Shown piece by piece: positions 50,728-59,202 of a stretch of 64,000 bases of DNA. The notes under the pieces were generated by a model. The model was not told the DNA's origin. It saw only the letters and a program-made list of their open reading frames with translations, and searched no databases. Every line of letters starts with the position of its first letter. Position 1 is the first letter of the stretch. The position numbers and the translations under genes were made by a program. Source of the stretch: Bacillus sp. ZZV12-4809 (GTDB taxonomy: Bacteria > Bacillota > Bacilli > Bacillales > Cytobacillaceae); NCBI RefSeq assembly GCF_009849585.1, contig NZ_VCRN01000025.1, positions 1 to 64,000 on the forward strand. Reading direction: 5' to 3'.

Positions 50728-51759
50728 GTGTTTACAGCGATCTTCGGTGCATTTGAGTCAGGAATTATATACGCGATTATGGCACTTGGAGTATATCTTT
50801 CCTTCAGGGTCCTGGATTTTCCGGATTTAACAGTCGATGGGAGTTTTGTGACTGGAGCGGCTGTAGCTGCAACTATGATTGTCAGCGGAGCTAATCCGTT
50901 TCTTGCTACAGTAATTGCTTTATTTTCCGGTTTTATTGCCGGCTGCCTGACAGGTATTATTCATACTTTCGGAAAAATTAATGCTCTTTTATCAGGAATC
51001 CTGATGATGATTGCTCTATATTCGATAAACCTTCGCATCATGGGGAAATCAAATGTTCCTCTCTTAAATACAGAGACAGCCATGACACATGTAAGAGAGT
51101 TTTGGGATAAAACGGGAATCGATTCTTTCTTTAATGCAATCTTGTCCATGATTGGCCTTGGCGACAGTCTTCCGAGGACATGGGGAATTATTCTTTTTAT
51201 GTTAGCAGTGACATTGGTTATTAAATTTTTGACAGATCGCTTTCTTCAAACTGAAATTGGTTTAGCTTTAAGGGCAACAGGCGACAACAAGAGGATGATC
51301 CGCAGTCTTTCGGCCAATACCAATATGATGGTGATTTTAGGGCTGGGCCTTTCCAATGCGATGGTCGCTTTCTCAGGTGCTCTGATTGCCCAGCAGGGCG
51401 GATTCGCTGATGTTGGCATGGGGATCGGAATGATTATTATCGGACTGGCGTCAGTTATTATAGGCGAGGCCCTGTTCGGAACAAAAACGATTGCCAGAAC
51501 GACTTTAGCGGTTATTGGCGGAGCCATTATCTATCGAATCGTGGTTACCATGGCACTAAGGGTAGAGTTCCTTGAGCCGGGTGATATGAAGCTGATTACC
51601 GCCACAATCGTCATACTCGCATTAATCATGCCGAAGATCATAGACCGCACCAAGGAAAAGAAGAGGAAAGCTAAACGTCTTGCAGGAAGTATGGATATTA
51701 GTGAATTGCCATCAGGCAGAAAGGATGAGGCTGGTGCTGCAATTAAATCAGATTCATAA
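50728..51759 (+). CDS. ABC transporter permease (TrpY-like, BPD_transp_2 family)
   Basis: 343-aa permease with eight to ten membrane helices. Branched-chain-type permease motifs: LDFPDLTVDGSFVTGAAVAATM and LGLGLSNAMVAFSGALIAQQGGFADVGMGIGMIIIGLASVIIGEALFG. GTG start with AAAGGGTGTGAT upstream. It overlaps the ATPase gene. Confidence 0.9.
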   Translation: MFTAIFGAFESGIIYAIMALGVYLSFRVLDFPDLTVDGSFVTGAAVAATMIVSGANPFLATVIALFSGFIAGCLTGIIHTFGKINALLSGILMMIALYSINLRIMGKSNVPLLNTETAMTHVREFWDKTGIDSFFNAILSMIGLGDSLPRTWGIILFMLAVTLVIKFLTDRFLQTEIGLALRATGDNKRMIRSLSANTNMMVILGLGLSNAMVAFSGALIAQQGGFADVGMGIGMIIIGLASVIIGEALFGTKTIARTTLAVIGGAIIYRIVVTMALRVEFLEPGDMKLITATIVILALIMPKIIDRTKEKKRKAKRLAGSMDISELPSGRKDEAGAAIKSDS

Positions 51760-52528
51760 AGTCTTCAATGAAGGAACACCTGATGAAAAAATCGCACTAG
51801 ATACAATCAATCTTACATTGAATGAAGGAGACTTTGTCACAGTCATAGGTAGTAATGGGGCAGGGAAATCCACTTTAATGAATATTATCTCGGGCGTGAT
51901 GATTCCTGATGTTGGGTCTGTTTTTATTGACAGCCAAAATGTCACTGGCATGTCAGAATATAAACGGTCAAAGCTGATAGGCAGGGTTTTTCAGGATCCG
52001 ATGGCTGGTACTGCCCCGTCCATGACCATAGAAGAAAATCTCGCCATGGCATATTCAAGGAATAAAACAAGAACTTTACGAAAAGGAGTGACGAAAAAGC
52101 GAAGAGACTATTTCCGAGAAGTTCTGGAGACCCTGCATCTGGGCCTTGAAAACCGCCTAAATGCCAAGGTTGGTTTATTATCAGGAGGAGAGCGGCAGGC
52201 GCTTTCATTGTTAATGGCAACCTTCACAGAGCCCTCCATTCTATTGCTGGATGAACACACAGCAGCTCTGGATCCTGCACGTGCAGAGCTTATTACGAAT
52301 CTTACAAAAGAAATTGTTCAAAAGTACAATTTAACAACCTTAATGGTCACTCATAATATGCAGCAGGCGCTGGATTTAGGAAACAGGCTGATTATGATGG
52401 ATAAAGGACAGATTATTCTTGAAGTGGATGAAACACAGAAACAGCACCTGACAATTGAACAGCTATTAAATGAATTTCAGCGAATTCGCGGAACAAAAAT
52501 GGCAAGTGATCGTGCGCTGCTTTCTTAG
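51734..52528 (+). CDS. ABC transporter ATP-binding protein (TrpZ-like)
   Basis: 264-aa ATPase: Walker A GSNGAGKSTLMN, signature LLSGGERQALSLLMA, Walker B ILLLDEHTAALDP and switch His in VTHNMQQAL. It powers the two preceding proteins. GTG 51734 lies eight or so bases after AAGGA; ATG 51725 is possible but sits directly against its only ribosome site. It overlaps the permease gene by 26 bases. Confidence 0.9.
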   Translation: MLQLNQIHKVFNEGTPDEKIALDTINLTLNEGDFVTVIGSNGAGKSTLMNIISGVMIPDVGSVFIDSQNVTGMSEYKRSKLIGRVFQDPMAGTAPSMTIEENLAMAYSRNKTRTLRKGVTKKRRDYFREVLETLHLGLENRLNAKVGLLSGGERQALSLLMATFTEPSILLLDEHTAALDPARAELITNLTKEIVQKYNLTTLMVTHNMQQALDLGNRLIMMDKGQIILEVDETQKQHLTIEQLLNEFQRIRGTKMASDRALLS

Positions 52529-52533
52529 AAAAA

Positions 52534-52572
52534 TAAAAAGGATTAGCCAATATGCTGGTTAATCCTTTTTAC
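52534..52572 (+). terminator. Terminator after the ABC importer operon
   Basis: AAAAAGGATTAGCC and GGTTAATCCTTTTT pair (with G-U) around a short loop and end in a T-tract. Confidence 0.85.
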
Positions 52573-52614
52573 ATGGGATCAAATCAAAAGAATTTTTAAA
52601 GTTTTTACAATTTA

Positions 52615-52662
52615 TTGACTATTTATTTAACGTAATGGTATCATATCGTTAAATAAACGTCA
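52615..52662 (+). promoter_or_regulatory. Promoter with a perfect inverted repeat and shared motif before the hotdog gene
   Basis: TTGACT (52615-52620) and TATCAT (52639-52644) form a promoter. ATTTAACG (52625-52632) and CGTTAAAT (52647-52654) are perfect inverted arms flanking the -10. TATCGTTAAATAAACGTCA (52644-52662) further resembles the shared TAAC-N10-CG element with one change in its first block. Confidence 0.55.
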
Positions 52663-52694
52663 TACATATTTTATGATCAAAAGGGAGGGATGTT

Positions 52695-53084
52695 ATGAAA
52701 CCTGGGCTGCAGATTGGGAACCAGGCAGTTATCCATGCAGTGGTTTCTCCTGAGATGTTCGCACAATTTGAAGGCGAGGTCATTCATCCTGTCTATTCAA
52801 CTGTAACCATGATCTATCACATGGAGCTGGCCTCCCGCCTCCTGATCACTCCTTATTTAGATAAGGATGAAGAAGGGATGGGGGGAGCTGTTTCTGCCAG
52901 GCATTTATCACCATCAGCTGAAGGATCCTCCATAGTCATAACAGCTACCGTATCGAAGCTGGAAGGAAATTCAGTTTACTCAAATGTAACAGTTCACAAT
53001 GGAGAAGTTCTGGCTGGAGAAGGGGAAGTGAAACAGGTTATCTTGAAGAAAAGCAGGATTTCAGAAATGTTAAAGAAAGATTAA
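52695..53084 (+). CDS. Fluoroacetyl-CoA-thioesterase-like (FlK) hotdog protein
   Basis: 129-aa hotdog-fold acyl-CoA thioesterase. Catalytic residues align with FlK: Thr36, Glu44 and His70 in SARHLSPS, with the same 8- and 26-residue spacing as Thr42, Glu50 and His76 of FlK. Its neighbours suggest a housekeeping role on aryl-CoA esters, much as PaaI in other clusters. ATG with GGGAGGGATG upstream. Confidence 0.85.
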   Translation: MKPGLQIGNQAVIHAVVSPEMFAQFEGEVIHPVYSTVTMIYHMELASRLLITPYLDKDEEGMGGAVSARHLSPSAEGSSIVITATVSKLEGNSVYSNVTVHNGEVLAGEGEVKQVILKKSRISEMLKKD

Positions 53085-53131
53085 AAGAATAGGAATATTA
53101 GAGCTCAAAACCATTTTTATTTTCAATATTA

Positions 53132-53146
53132 TTGTAAGCGCTACCA
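53132..53146 (+). promoter_or_regulatory. CcpA cre box upstream of phenylalanine dehydrogenase
   Basis: TTGTAAGCGCTACCA fits WTGNAANCGNWNNCW at every position, 20 bases before the start codon. Repression by CcpA in good carbon supply is the natural reading. Confidence 0.72.
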
Positions 53147-53166
53147 TAAATAAAGGGGAGAATGAG

Positions 53167-54276
53167 ATGACAGATATGTTTCAAAAAATTAAAGATCATG
53201 AACAAGTTGTTTTCTGCAACGATGAATCTACAGGATTGAAGGCTATTATTGCCATCCACAGCACCAGATTGGGGCCAGCATTAGGTGGCTGCCGTATGTT
53301 TCCCTACAACAGTGTAGACGACGCCCTTGAAGATGTTCTCCGATTATCAAAAGGCATGACTTATAAATGCGCTGCTGCCGATTGTGACTTCGGGGGCGGG
53401 AAGGCTGTTATTATCGGGGATCCGGCAAAGGATAAAACACCTGAGCTGTTCCGTGCTTTTGGCCAATTTGTGGAATCATTGAACGGACGCTTCTACACTG
53501 GCACGGACATGGGAACTACTACGGAAGATTTCGTTCATGCCTTAAAAGAAACGAACTGCATTGTAGGGGTTGATGAGGTTTACGGCGGAAGCGGCGATTC
53601 TTCCGTACCAACGGCTCAGGGTGTTATATACGGGCTGCAGGCAACAAATAAAGCACTAAGCGGAACAGATGACCTTTCAGGCAAAAGTTATGCTATTCAG
53701 GGGCTGGGCAAGGTTGGATATAAAGTCGCAGAAAGACTGCTGGAAGAAGGGGCAGATTTATTTGTTACAGATATAAGCCAGCAGGCAATCAATCAGCTTC
53801 TCAGTAAGGCAAAAGAAATTGGAGCAGGTGTGAAAGTGTTATCAAGCAATGAAATATATGATGCCCCGGCCGATTTTTTTGTTCCATGTGCAATGGGCGG
53901 CATCATTAATGATGACACAATTGACCTGCTTAAGGTTAAAGCGGTTGTAGGATCTGCGAATAACCAGCTGATGGATATACACCATGGACAAATTCTTAAA
54001 AATAAAGGTATTTTATATGCTCCCGATTATATCGTTAATGCCGGGGGATTAATCCAGGTTGCAGATGAATTATATACACCTAATAAAGAAAGAGTACTCC
54101 GCAAAACGAAAGCCATTTATAACTCTCTTCTGAACATCTACGAACATGCTGAAGCAAAAGGTATTACAACAGTTGAAGCATCCAACCAATTCTGTGAAAG
54201 CCGAATTGAAGCGCGAACACGCAGAAACAGCTTTTTCTCCCATATGAAACGCCCGAAATGGGCAGTAAGAACCTAA
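53167..54276 (+). CDS. pdh: Phenylalanine dehydrogenase
   Basis: 369-aa NAD-dependent amino-acid dehydrogenase of the Glu/Leu/Phe/Val family. Catalytic Lys in [21 protein letters not shown] and Asp in [10 protein letters not shown]. The segments [36 protein letters not shown] and RNSFFS at the C-terminus match Bacillus phenylalanine dehydrogenases and not leucine dehydrogenase (which has LNLGGGK and ITAEDVGTT). Rossmann motif [14 protein letters not shown]. Oxidatively deaminates Phe to phenylpyruvate. ATG with AAAGGGGAG upstream; followed by genes of a 2-oxoacid dehydrogenase. Confidence 0.9.
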   Translation: MTDMFQKIKDHEQVVFCNDESTGLKAIIAIHSTRLGPALGGCRMFPYNSVDDALEDVLRLSKGMTYKCAAADCDFGGGKAVIIGDPAKDKTPELFRAFGQFVESLNGRFYTGTDMGTTTEDFVHALKETNCIVGVDEVYGGSGDSSVPTAQGVIYGLQATNKALSGTDDLSGKSYAIQGLGKVGYKVAERLLEEGADLFVTDISQQAINQLLSKAKEIGAGVKVLSSNEIYDAPADFFVPCAMGGIINDDTIDLLKVKAVVGSANNQLMDIHHGQILKNKGILYAPDYIVNAGGLIQVADELYTPNKERVLRKTKAIYNSLLNIYEHAEAKGITTVEASNQFCESRIEARTRRNSFFSHMKRPKWAVRT

Positions 54277-54290
54277 TTTTTTTGCTCGGA

Positions 54291-54309
54291 TAACAATATT
54301 TTTACAGTA
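54291..54309 (+). promoter_or_regulatory. Weaker copy of the shared motif at the 2-oxoacid dehydrogenase promoter
   Basis: TAACAATATTTTTACAGTA has CA instead of CG at the second block. It overlaps a TTTACA -35 (54301-54306), with AATAAT 17 or so bases downstream. Confidence 0.3.
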
Positions 54310-54350
54310 TTAAAGTTTAATAAATAATTTACCGGCCAAAGGGTGAGAAG

Positions 54351-55421
54351 ATGGAAAACCACTTTCCGATCAGACAAATAATGGACGAAAATGGAACGAT
54401 CATCAATTCCGAATATAAAGGAAAAGTAACAGAAAAACTTGTAAAAGAGTTTTATAGACTTATGGTTAGAATCCGTACTTTTGACCGAAAAGCTATTTCA
54501 CTTCAGCGGCAGGGCAGGATAGGCACCTATGCTCCTTTTGAAGGACAGGAGGCTTCCCAGGTCGGAACGGCTGCTGCCCTGGAGGAGCACGATTGGTTGT
54601 TTCCTACCTATCGTGACCACGGAGCAGCTATGATCTTTGGCCACTCCCTGCGTAATATCCTGTTATTTTGGAATGGAAGAAATGAAGGATGTGTGCCGCC
54701 TGAGGGAAAGAAAATTTTCCCTCCGGGCATTCCGATCGCGACACAAATTCCCCATGCAGCAGGAGCTGCATTTGCAGAAAGGAAAAAAGGCACGGCCAAT
54801 GCTGCAATTGCTTATTTTGGTGATGGTGCTACCTCTGAGGGGGATTTTCATGAAGGATTGAATTTCGCAAGCGTATTTAAAGCCCCTGTAGTCTTTTTTA
54901 ATCAGAATAATCAGTATGCCATTTCTGTTCCTTTTGAGAAGCAGATGAATACCAAAACGATTGCCCAGAAAGCACTGGCATATGATATTCCGGGAGTAAG
55001 AGTCGACGGGAATGACGTTTTCATGGTGTATTTTGAAACATTAAAAGCCTTAGCGAGGGCCCGTAAAGGTGAAGGGCCGACCCTGATTGAAGCGGTGACG
55101 TGGAGATACGGGGCCCATACTACAGCGGATGATCCATCCAAATACCGAGAACAATCAGAAAGCAATAGCAGAAGACAGGAGAGCGACCCTATTTTAAGAC
55201 TGGAGCGCTGGATGAAAAATGAAGGAGTATTTGATGAAAGCTGGCAGCAGGCAGCAGAAGAGGAAGCAGCAGCAGAAGTAGATAAAGCTGTTGCAGAAAT
55301 GGAAGAATTTCCACCTGCAGATCCTGCCGTCATTTTTGACCATGTCTTTGCTGAACCTACATGGCAAATCAAACAGCAGAAAGAAGAATACCTGAAGCTG
55401 ATTGGAGGCGGCCGATCATGA
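54351..55421 (+). CDS. 2-oxoacid dehydrogenase E1 component, alpha subunit
   Basis: 356-aa thiamine-diphosphate enzyme subunit. TPP motif FGDGATSEGDFHEGLNFASVF ending NQNNQYA; substrate side RLQRQGRIGTYAPFEGQEASQVG and TYRDHGAAMIFG are common to PDH/BKD E1 alpha. ATG with AAAGGGTGAG upstream. The stop overlaps the E1 beta start (ATGA). Operon with beta, E2 and E3. Substrate inferred from context: phenylpyruvate and perhaps other 2-oxoacids. Confidence 0.9.
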   Translation: MENHFPIRQIMDENGTIINSEYKGKVTEKLVKEFYRLMVRIRTFDRKAISLQRQGRIGTYAPFEGQEASQVGTAAALEEHDWLFPTYRDHGAAMIFGHSLRNILLFWNGRNEGCVPPEGKKIFPPGIPIATQIPHAAGAAFAERKKGTANAAIAYFGDGATSEGDFHEGLNFASVFKAPVVFFNQNNQYAISVPFEKQMNTKTIAQKALAYDIPGVRVDGNDVFMVYFETLKALARARKGEGPTLIEAVTWRYGAHTTADDPSKYREQSESNSRRQESDPILRLERWMKNEGVFDESWQQAAEEEAAAEVDKAVAEMEEFPPADPAVIFDHVFAEPTWQIKQQKEEYLKLIGGGRS

Positions 55422-56413
55422 AAACAGCAGTGGGAGCAAAAACCATGACATTAGTGCAAGCCATTACGGATGCATTAGATACTATGCTGAATGAAAAGGA
55501 AGAGGTTTTGCTGCTGGGTGAGGATATCGGGAAGAACGGAGGTGTTTTCCGTGCAACCGATGGTCTTCAGGCTAAGTATGGAGAAGGCCGTGTTATCGAT
55601 ACCCCTTTAAGTGAAGCCGGTTTTGTCGGAGCGGGGATCGGGATGGCTGTTAATGGATTTTTGCCGGTGATTGAAATTCAGTTTCTCGGCTTTATTTATC
55701 CTGCATATGAACAAATCATGACCCATGCGTCAAGACTCCGGATGCGGACAATGGGACATTTTACTGTTCCGATGGTTATAAGGGCTCCTTATGGTGCAGG
55801 AGTCAGGGCACCAGAAATTCACTGTGATTCAACAGAAGCCATTTTTACTCATATGCCCGGCATCAAAGTCGTCTGTCCATCCAGTCCGTATGACGCCAAG
55901 GGACTGCTGATTGCCGCGATTGAGGATCCGGATCCTGTTTTGTTTCTTGAGCCGATGCGCTGCTATCGTTCAGCCAGAGAAGAAGTTCCGGAAGGGAAGT
56001 ACACTGTTGAAATAGGAAAAGGCAAAAAGCTTATGGATGGAGACGATGTAACGGTCATTACGTGGGGAGCAATGGTCCCGGAGGCTATGAAAGCGGCAAA
56101 GCAGATGAGGGAAAATAACATTTATTGTGATGTCATTGATCTAAGAACCCTCTACCCGCTGGATAAAGATGTAATTGCCGAATCTGTGCAAAAGACAGGG
56201 CGAACGGTTATTGTGCATGAAGCTCATGCCACCGGGGGAGTTGGAAATGATGTGCTTGCCATCATTAATGATACATCCTTCTTATATCAGAGAGCACCTG
56301 CAGAACGGGTTACTGGGTTCGATGCGCCCGTTCCATATTTTGGTTTTGAAGATCACTATCTGCCAACTCCGGCTAGGATTAAGCAGGCAATCGAAAAAGT
56401 TATGAAGTTTTAG
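55418..56413 (+). CDS. 2-oxoacid dehydrogenase E1 component, beta subunit
   Basis: 331-aa subunit: LLGEDIGKNGGVFRATDGLQ, RVIDTPLSEAGFVGAGIGMA, EIQFLGFIYPAYEQIMTHASRLR and GGVRAPEIHCDSTEAIF-like blocks are typical of E1 beta. ATG 55418 follows ATTGGAGGC; an in-frame start 57 bases upstream inside E1 alpha is rejected. Confidence 0.92.
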   Translation: MKTAVGAKTMTLVQAITDALDTMLNEKEEVLLLGEDIGKNGGVFRATDGLQAKYGEGRVIDTPLSEAGFVGAGIGMAVNGFLPVIEIQFLGFIYPAYEQIMTHASRLRMRTMGHFTVPMVIRAPYGAGVRAPEIHCDSTEAIFTHMPGIKVVCPSSPYDAKGLLIAAIEDPDPVLFLEPMRCYRSAREEVPEGKYTVEIGKGKKLMDGDDVTVITWGAMVPEAMKAAKQMRENNIYCDVIDLRTLYPLDKDVIAESVQKTGRTVIVHEAHATGGVGNDVLAIINDTSFLYQRAPAERVTGFDAPVPYFGFEDHYLPTPARIKQAIEKVMKF

Positions 56414-56424
56414 GAGGGGAAGCC

Positions 56425-57645
56425 ATGGAGGTAAAACTGCACGATATTGGAGAGGGAATGACGGAGGCTGATATAAATTGCTTCCTGGTTAAGCCGGGAG
56501 ATAGTGTCAAAGCAGATGATCCGCTTGTTGAAGTACAGACTGATAAAATGACTGCTGAAATACCTGCCCCGAAAGCAGGCATTATAAAGGAATTTACCGT
56601 GCAGCCTGGCGATACGGTTAAGGTGGGCTCGACCATATTAATTTTAGAAACTGCTGGTGAGGAAGGCGTAAATGAGGTTAATTTCTCTGCTCCTGCTTAT
56701 TCACAGCCTCCCCAAAAGGAAAAGCAATCGTTTGTAGCATTCAAAGGAAAACGGGTGCTTGCTTCTCCTTTCACAAGAAAAATAGCGCGTGATAATGAAA
56801 TTGCTATAGAAAAAGTCACGGGGACAGGTCCTGCCGGCCGTGTTTTGGATGAAGACATCTATCAGTACATAGGTGCCCTTCAAGCACCGCCAGCTCATGA
56901 GGAACAGGAGCAAGCAGCTTTAAGGGATCCCTTAAAGAACAATGCTGCTGAAAAGGTAGTAGTTCCATTTAGGGGCAGACGGAAGCAGATTGCCAAGAAA
57001 ATGGCACAATCCTTTTTTACCATTCCCCATTGCACACATTTTGAGGAGATAGATGTAACCGAACTGATTACTTTCAGAGAAGAAATTAAATCTCGAAAAC
57101 AAAGTATTTCAGCAACAGCCTTTTTCTTGAAGGCTTTGTCGATATGCCTTAAGGAATTTCCTGTGTTCAATGCTGTGCTGCATGAAGAAAAGGAAGAAAT
57201 ACATTTGGCAGGTGAGCATAATATTGGCATTGCGGTTGATACGGAAGAAGGACTAATCGTTCCGGTGGTCAAGCATGTTGAAAATAAGACAATCAGAGAC
57301 ATTCATACAGAAATGAAAAAGCTTACGGAAAAAGCAATGGCAAATAAGCTTTCGGTTAAAGAAATATCCGGCGGGACATTCACGATCAGCAATGTGGGTC
57401 CGCTTGGCGGAAGCTTTGGAGCGACACCGATAATTCAGCATCCTCAAACAGCACTGGTATCTTTTCATAAAACAAAAAAGATGCCTGTCGTGACAGATGA
57501 TGATCAAATAGTGATTCGGTCCATAATGAATATTTCTATGTCTTTTGATCATAGAGTGGCGGACGGTGCAACAGCAGTGCGGTTTACAAACCGGCTGGCT
57601 GAATTGATCAAAAATCCGAAAATGCTTGTTCTGGAGATGGTATAA
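56425..57645 (+). CDS. 2-oxoacid dehydrogenase E2 acyltransferase
   Basis: 406-aa E2 with one lipoyl domain (Lys41 in VQTDKMTAEIPAP), a peripheral subunit-binding domain at about 109-148 (ASPFTRKIARDNEI, GTGPAGRVLDEDI) and a catalytic domain with SMSFDHRVADGATA, the HxxxDG motif at the end. Linkers are short and Gln/Glu-rich. ATG with TAGGAGGGG upstream. The next gene starts directly after its stop. Confidence 0.92.
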   Translation: MEVKLHDIGEGMTEADINCFLVKPGDSVKADDPLVEVQTDKMTAEIPAPKAGIIKEFTVQPGDTVKVGSTILILETAGEEGVNEVNFSAPAYSQPPQKEKQSFVAFKGKRVLASPFTRKIARDNEIAIEKVTGTGPAGRVLDEDIYQYIGALQAPPAHEEQEQAALRDPLKNNAAEKVVVPFRGRRKQIAKKMAQSFFTIPHCTHFEEIDVTELITFREEIKSRKQSISATAFFLKALSICLKEFPVFNAVLHEEKEEIHLAGEHNIGIAVDTEEGLIVPVVKHVENKTIRDIHTEMKKLTEKAMANKLSVKEISGGTFTISNVGPLGGSFGATPIIQHPQTALVSFHKTKKMPVVTDDDQIVIRSIMNISMSFDHRVADGATAVRFTNRLAELIKNPKMLVLEMV

Positions 57646-59088
57646 ATGGTAGTTGGAGAACTGGCACATGAGCGTGATGTCATCATTATCGGCGGCGGAC
57701 CTGGAGGTTACCACGCTGCGATTCGTGCTGCCCAGCTTGGACGCAGTGTTACTTTAATTGAAAAAGACCAGCTTGGCGGGATTTGTTTAAATAAAGGCTG
57801 CATACCTTCAAAAGTTCTAACACAGGCTGCAGAAAAATTCACTTCAATCCAGGAAGGGGAAAATTGGGGACTTGTAGGAGAAGATATCTCTTTAAACTTA
57901 AACAAGCTTCAAGATTATAAGCAGAAGAAAATTGAACAGCTCCGGTCAGGGGTTGAAGCTCTTTGTCATGCTAATAAAATTGAAGTTCTGAATGGTTCGG
58001 CATTTTTTTTGTCAGAGGATAAGATTGGCATAGAAAATGGAGATCAATTTGATGTCTATCGATTTCAACATGCCATAATAGCGTCCGGAGGAAGACCGGA
58101 AAAGCCTCATTGGACCAAAGAATTAAGTGGTTTAGTATTTGATCAGCATTCAATTTCAGATTTAAGTGAAATACCCGATAAACTAGTAATCTATGGCAGT
58201 GATTACATTTCCCTTGAGATAGGTATGGCTTATCAGGCTCTGGGGTCAAATGTGACTCTGATTCTAGATGATGGGAAAGAGGATTTTGACTTTGATCAAT
58301 CCATTTGCCGGGAATTGAAGAGGATTTTGAAAAAGAAAAAAATAGACATTGTAAGAAATTCGGAAGTATCGGAACTGCAGCATATTGAAGGAATGTTAAC
58401 AATAACTTTAAAGAGAAAAGATAAAAGTGAAACCATTTCAGGCACACATTTATTTGTTTCCTCTTCCATTAGACCAAATACTGACCAGCTGGGGCTTTCC
58501 CGTATAGGGGTGGAACAATGTGAAGCAGGGTTTATAAGGGTTGACTGCCAAAGCCGGACAACACAAAAACATATTTTCGCAGTCGGTGATGTAACAGAAG
58601 GTCCTGCACTTGCTGTAAAAGCTATTAAACAAGGAAAAGCAGCGGCAGAAGCAATTGCGGGAATTAAATCTGAATCAGATTTCCATTTCATACCGATTGC
58701 AGCACATACACAGCCTCCGATTGCAAGTGCAGGGTTAACGGAGCAGGAAGCCGTTAACCTGGGCTATGACATTGAAATTGGAGTATCATCATTGTCTGCC
58801 AATGGATTCAGCACCTTGAGCGGGAAAAAAGAAGGATTTATTAAAGTGATCAGCTGCCGGGAAAAACAAGTTCTTCTGGGTATCCACATGGTGGGATCCG
58901 GAGCGATTGAACTCATTTCATCCGGAATTACTGCATTGGAAATGGGGGCAAGGGAAGAGGATTTAATTTTCCCAAACTATCCTCATCCAAGTGTGAATGA
59001 AGGTTTGCTTGAAGCTGTAGAGGCTGTACGGAACAGGGCAATCCACATTCCCCCAACTAGCAAAAAAACGCAAAAAGTAAAAGTATAA
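57646..59088 (+). CDS. Dihydrolipoyl dehydrogenase-like E3
   Basis: 480-aa flavoprotein disulfide reductase: FAD motif IIIGGGPGGYHAAIRAAQLG, redox Cys pair GGICLNKGCIPSKVL, second FAD block HIFAVGDVTEGPALAVKAI and C-terminal NYPHPSVNEGLLEAV with the catalytic His-Glu. The NAD site, usually GGGYIGxE, reads IYGSDYISLEIGMAYQALG and lacks two glycines. ATG follows the E2 stop directly (TAAATG). Closes the complex operon. Confidence 0.88.
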   Translation: MVVGELAHERDVIIIGGGPGGYHAAIRAAQLGRSVTLIEKDQLGGICLNKGCIPSKVLTQAAEKFTSIQEGENWGLVGEDISLNLNKLQDYKQKKIEQLRSGVEALCHANKIEVLNGSAFFLSEDKIGIENGDQFDVYRFQHAIIASGGRPEKPHWTKELSGLVFDQHSISDLSEIPDKLVIYGSDYISLEIGMAYQALGSNVTLILDDGKEDFDFDQSICRELKRILKKKKIDIVRNSEVSELQHIEGMLTITLKRKDKSETISGTHLFVSSSIRPNTDQLGLSRIGVEQCEAGFIRVDCQSRTTQKHIFAVGDVTEGPALAVKAIKQGKAAAEAIAGIKSESDFHFIPIAAHTQPPIASAGLTEQEAVNLGYDIEIGVSSLSANGFSTLSGKKEGFIKVISCREKQVLLGIHMVGSGAIELISSGITALEMGAREEDLIFPNYPHPSVNEGLLEAVEAVRNRAIHIPPTSKKTQKVKV

Positions 59089-59202
59089 ATTACTTTAATG
59101 CAGAAGTGCATTATAGCTTTAACTTGAACTCTTGAGAACATATATATGTTTCCTATATGATGAATTCAAAATATTAATAATATTAAAAACGGAGGGGTAA
59201 GC

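Noticed and set aside
51725-51733. ATG 51725 as start of the importer ATPase
   Set aside because: Its only ribosome-like site (AGAAAGG) abuts the ATG. GTG 51734 has the same site at a normal distance, though the ATG cannot be fully excluded.
53167-54276. Leucine dehydrogenase (bcd) as the identity of the dehydrogenase
   Set aside because: The active-site blocks DCDFGGGK and TGTDMGTT match Bacillus phenylalanine dehydrogenase; leucine dehydrogenase has LNLGGGK and ITAEDVGTT.
59098-59116. TAATGCA/TGCATTA hairpin after the E3 gene as terminator
   Set aside because: The stem is A/T-rich with only a short T-tract (TAGCTTT), so I could not support it as a terminator.
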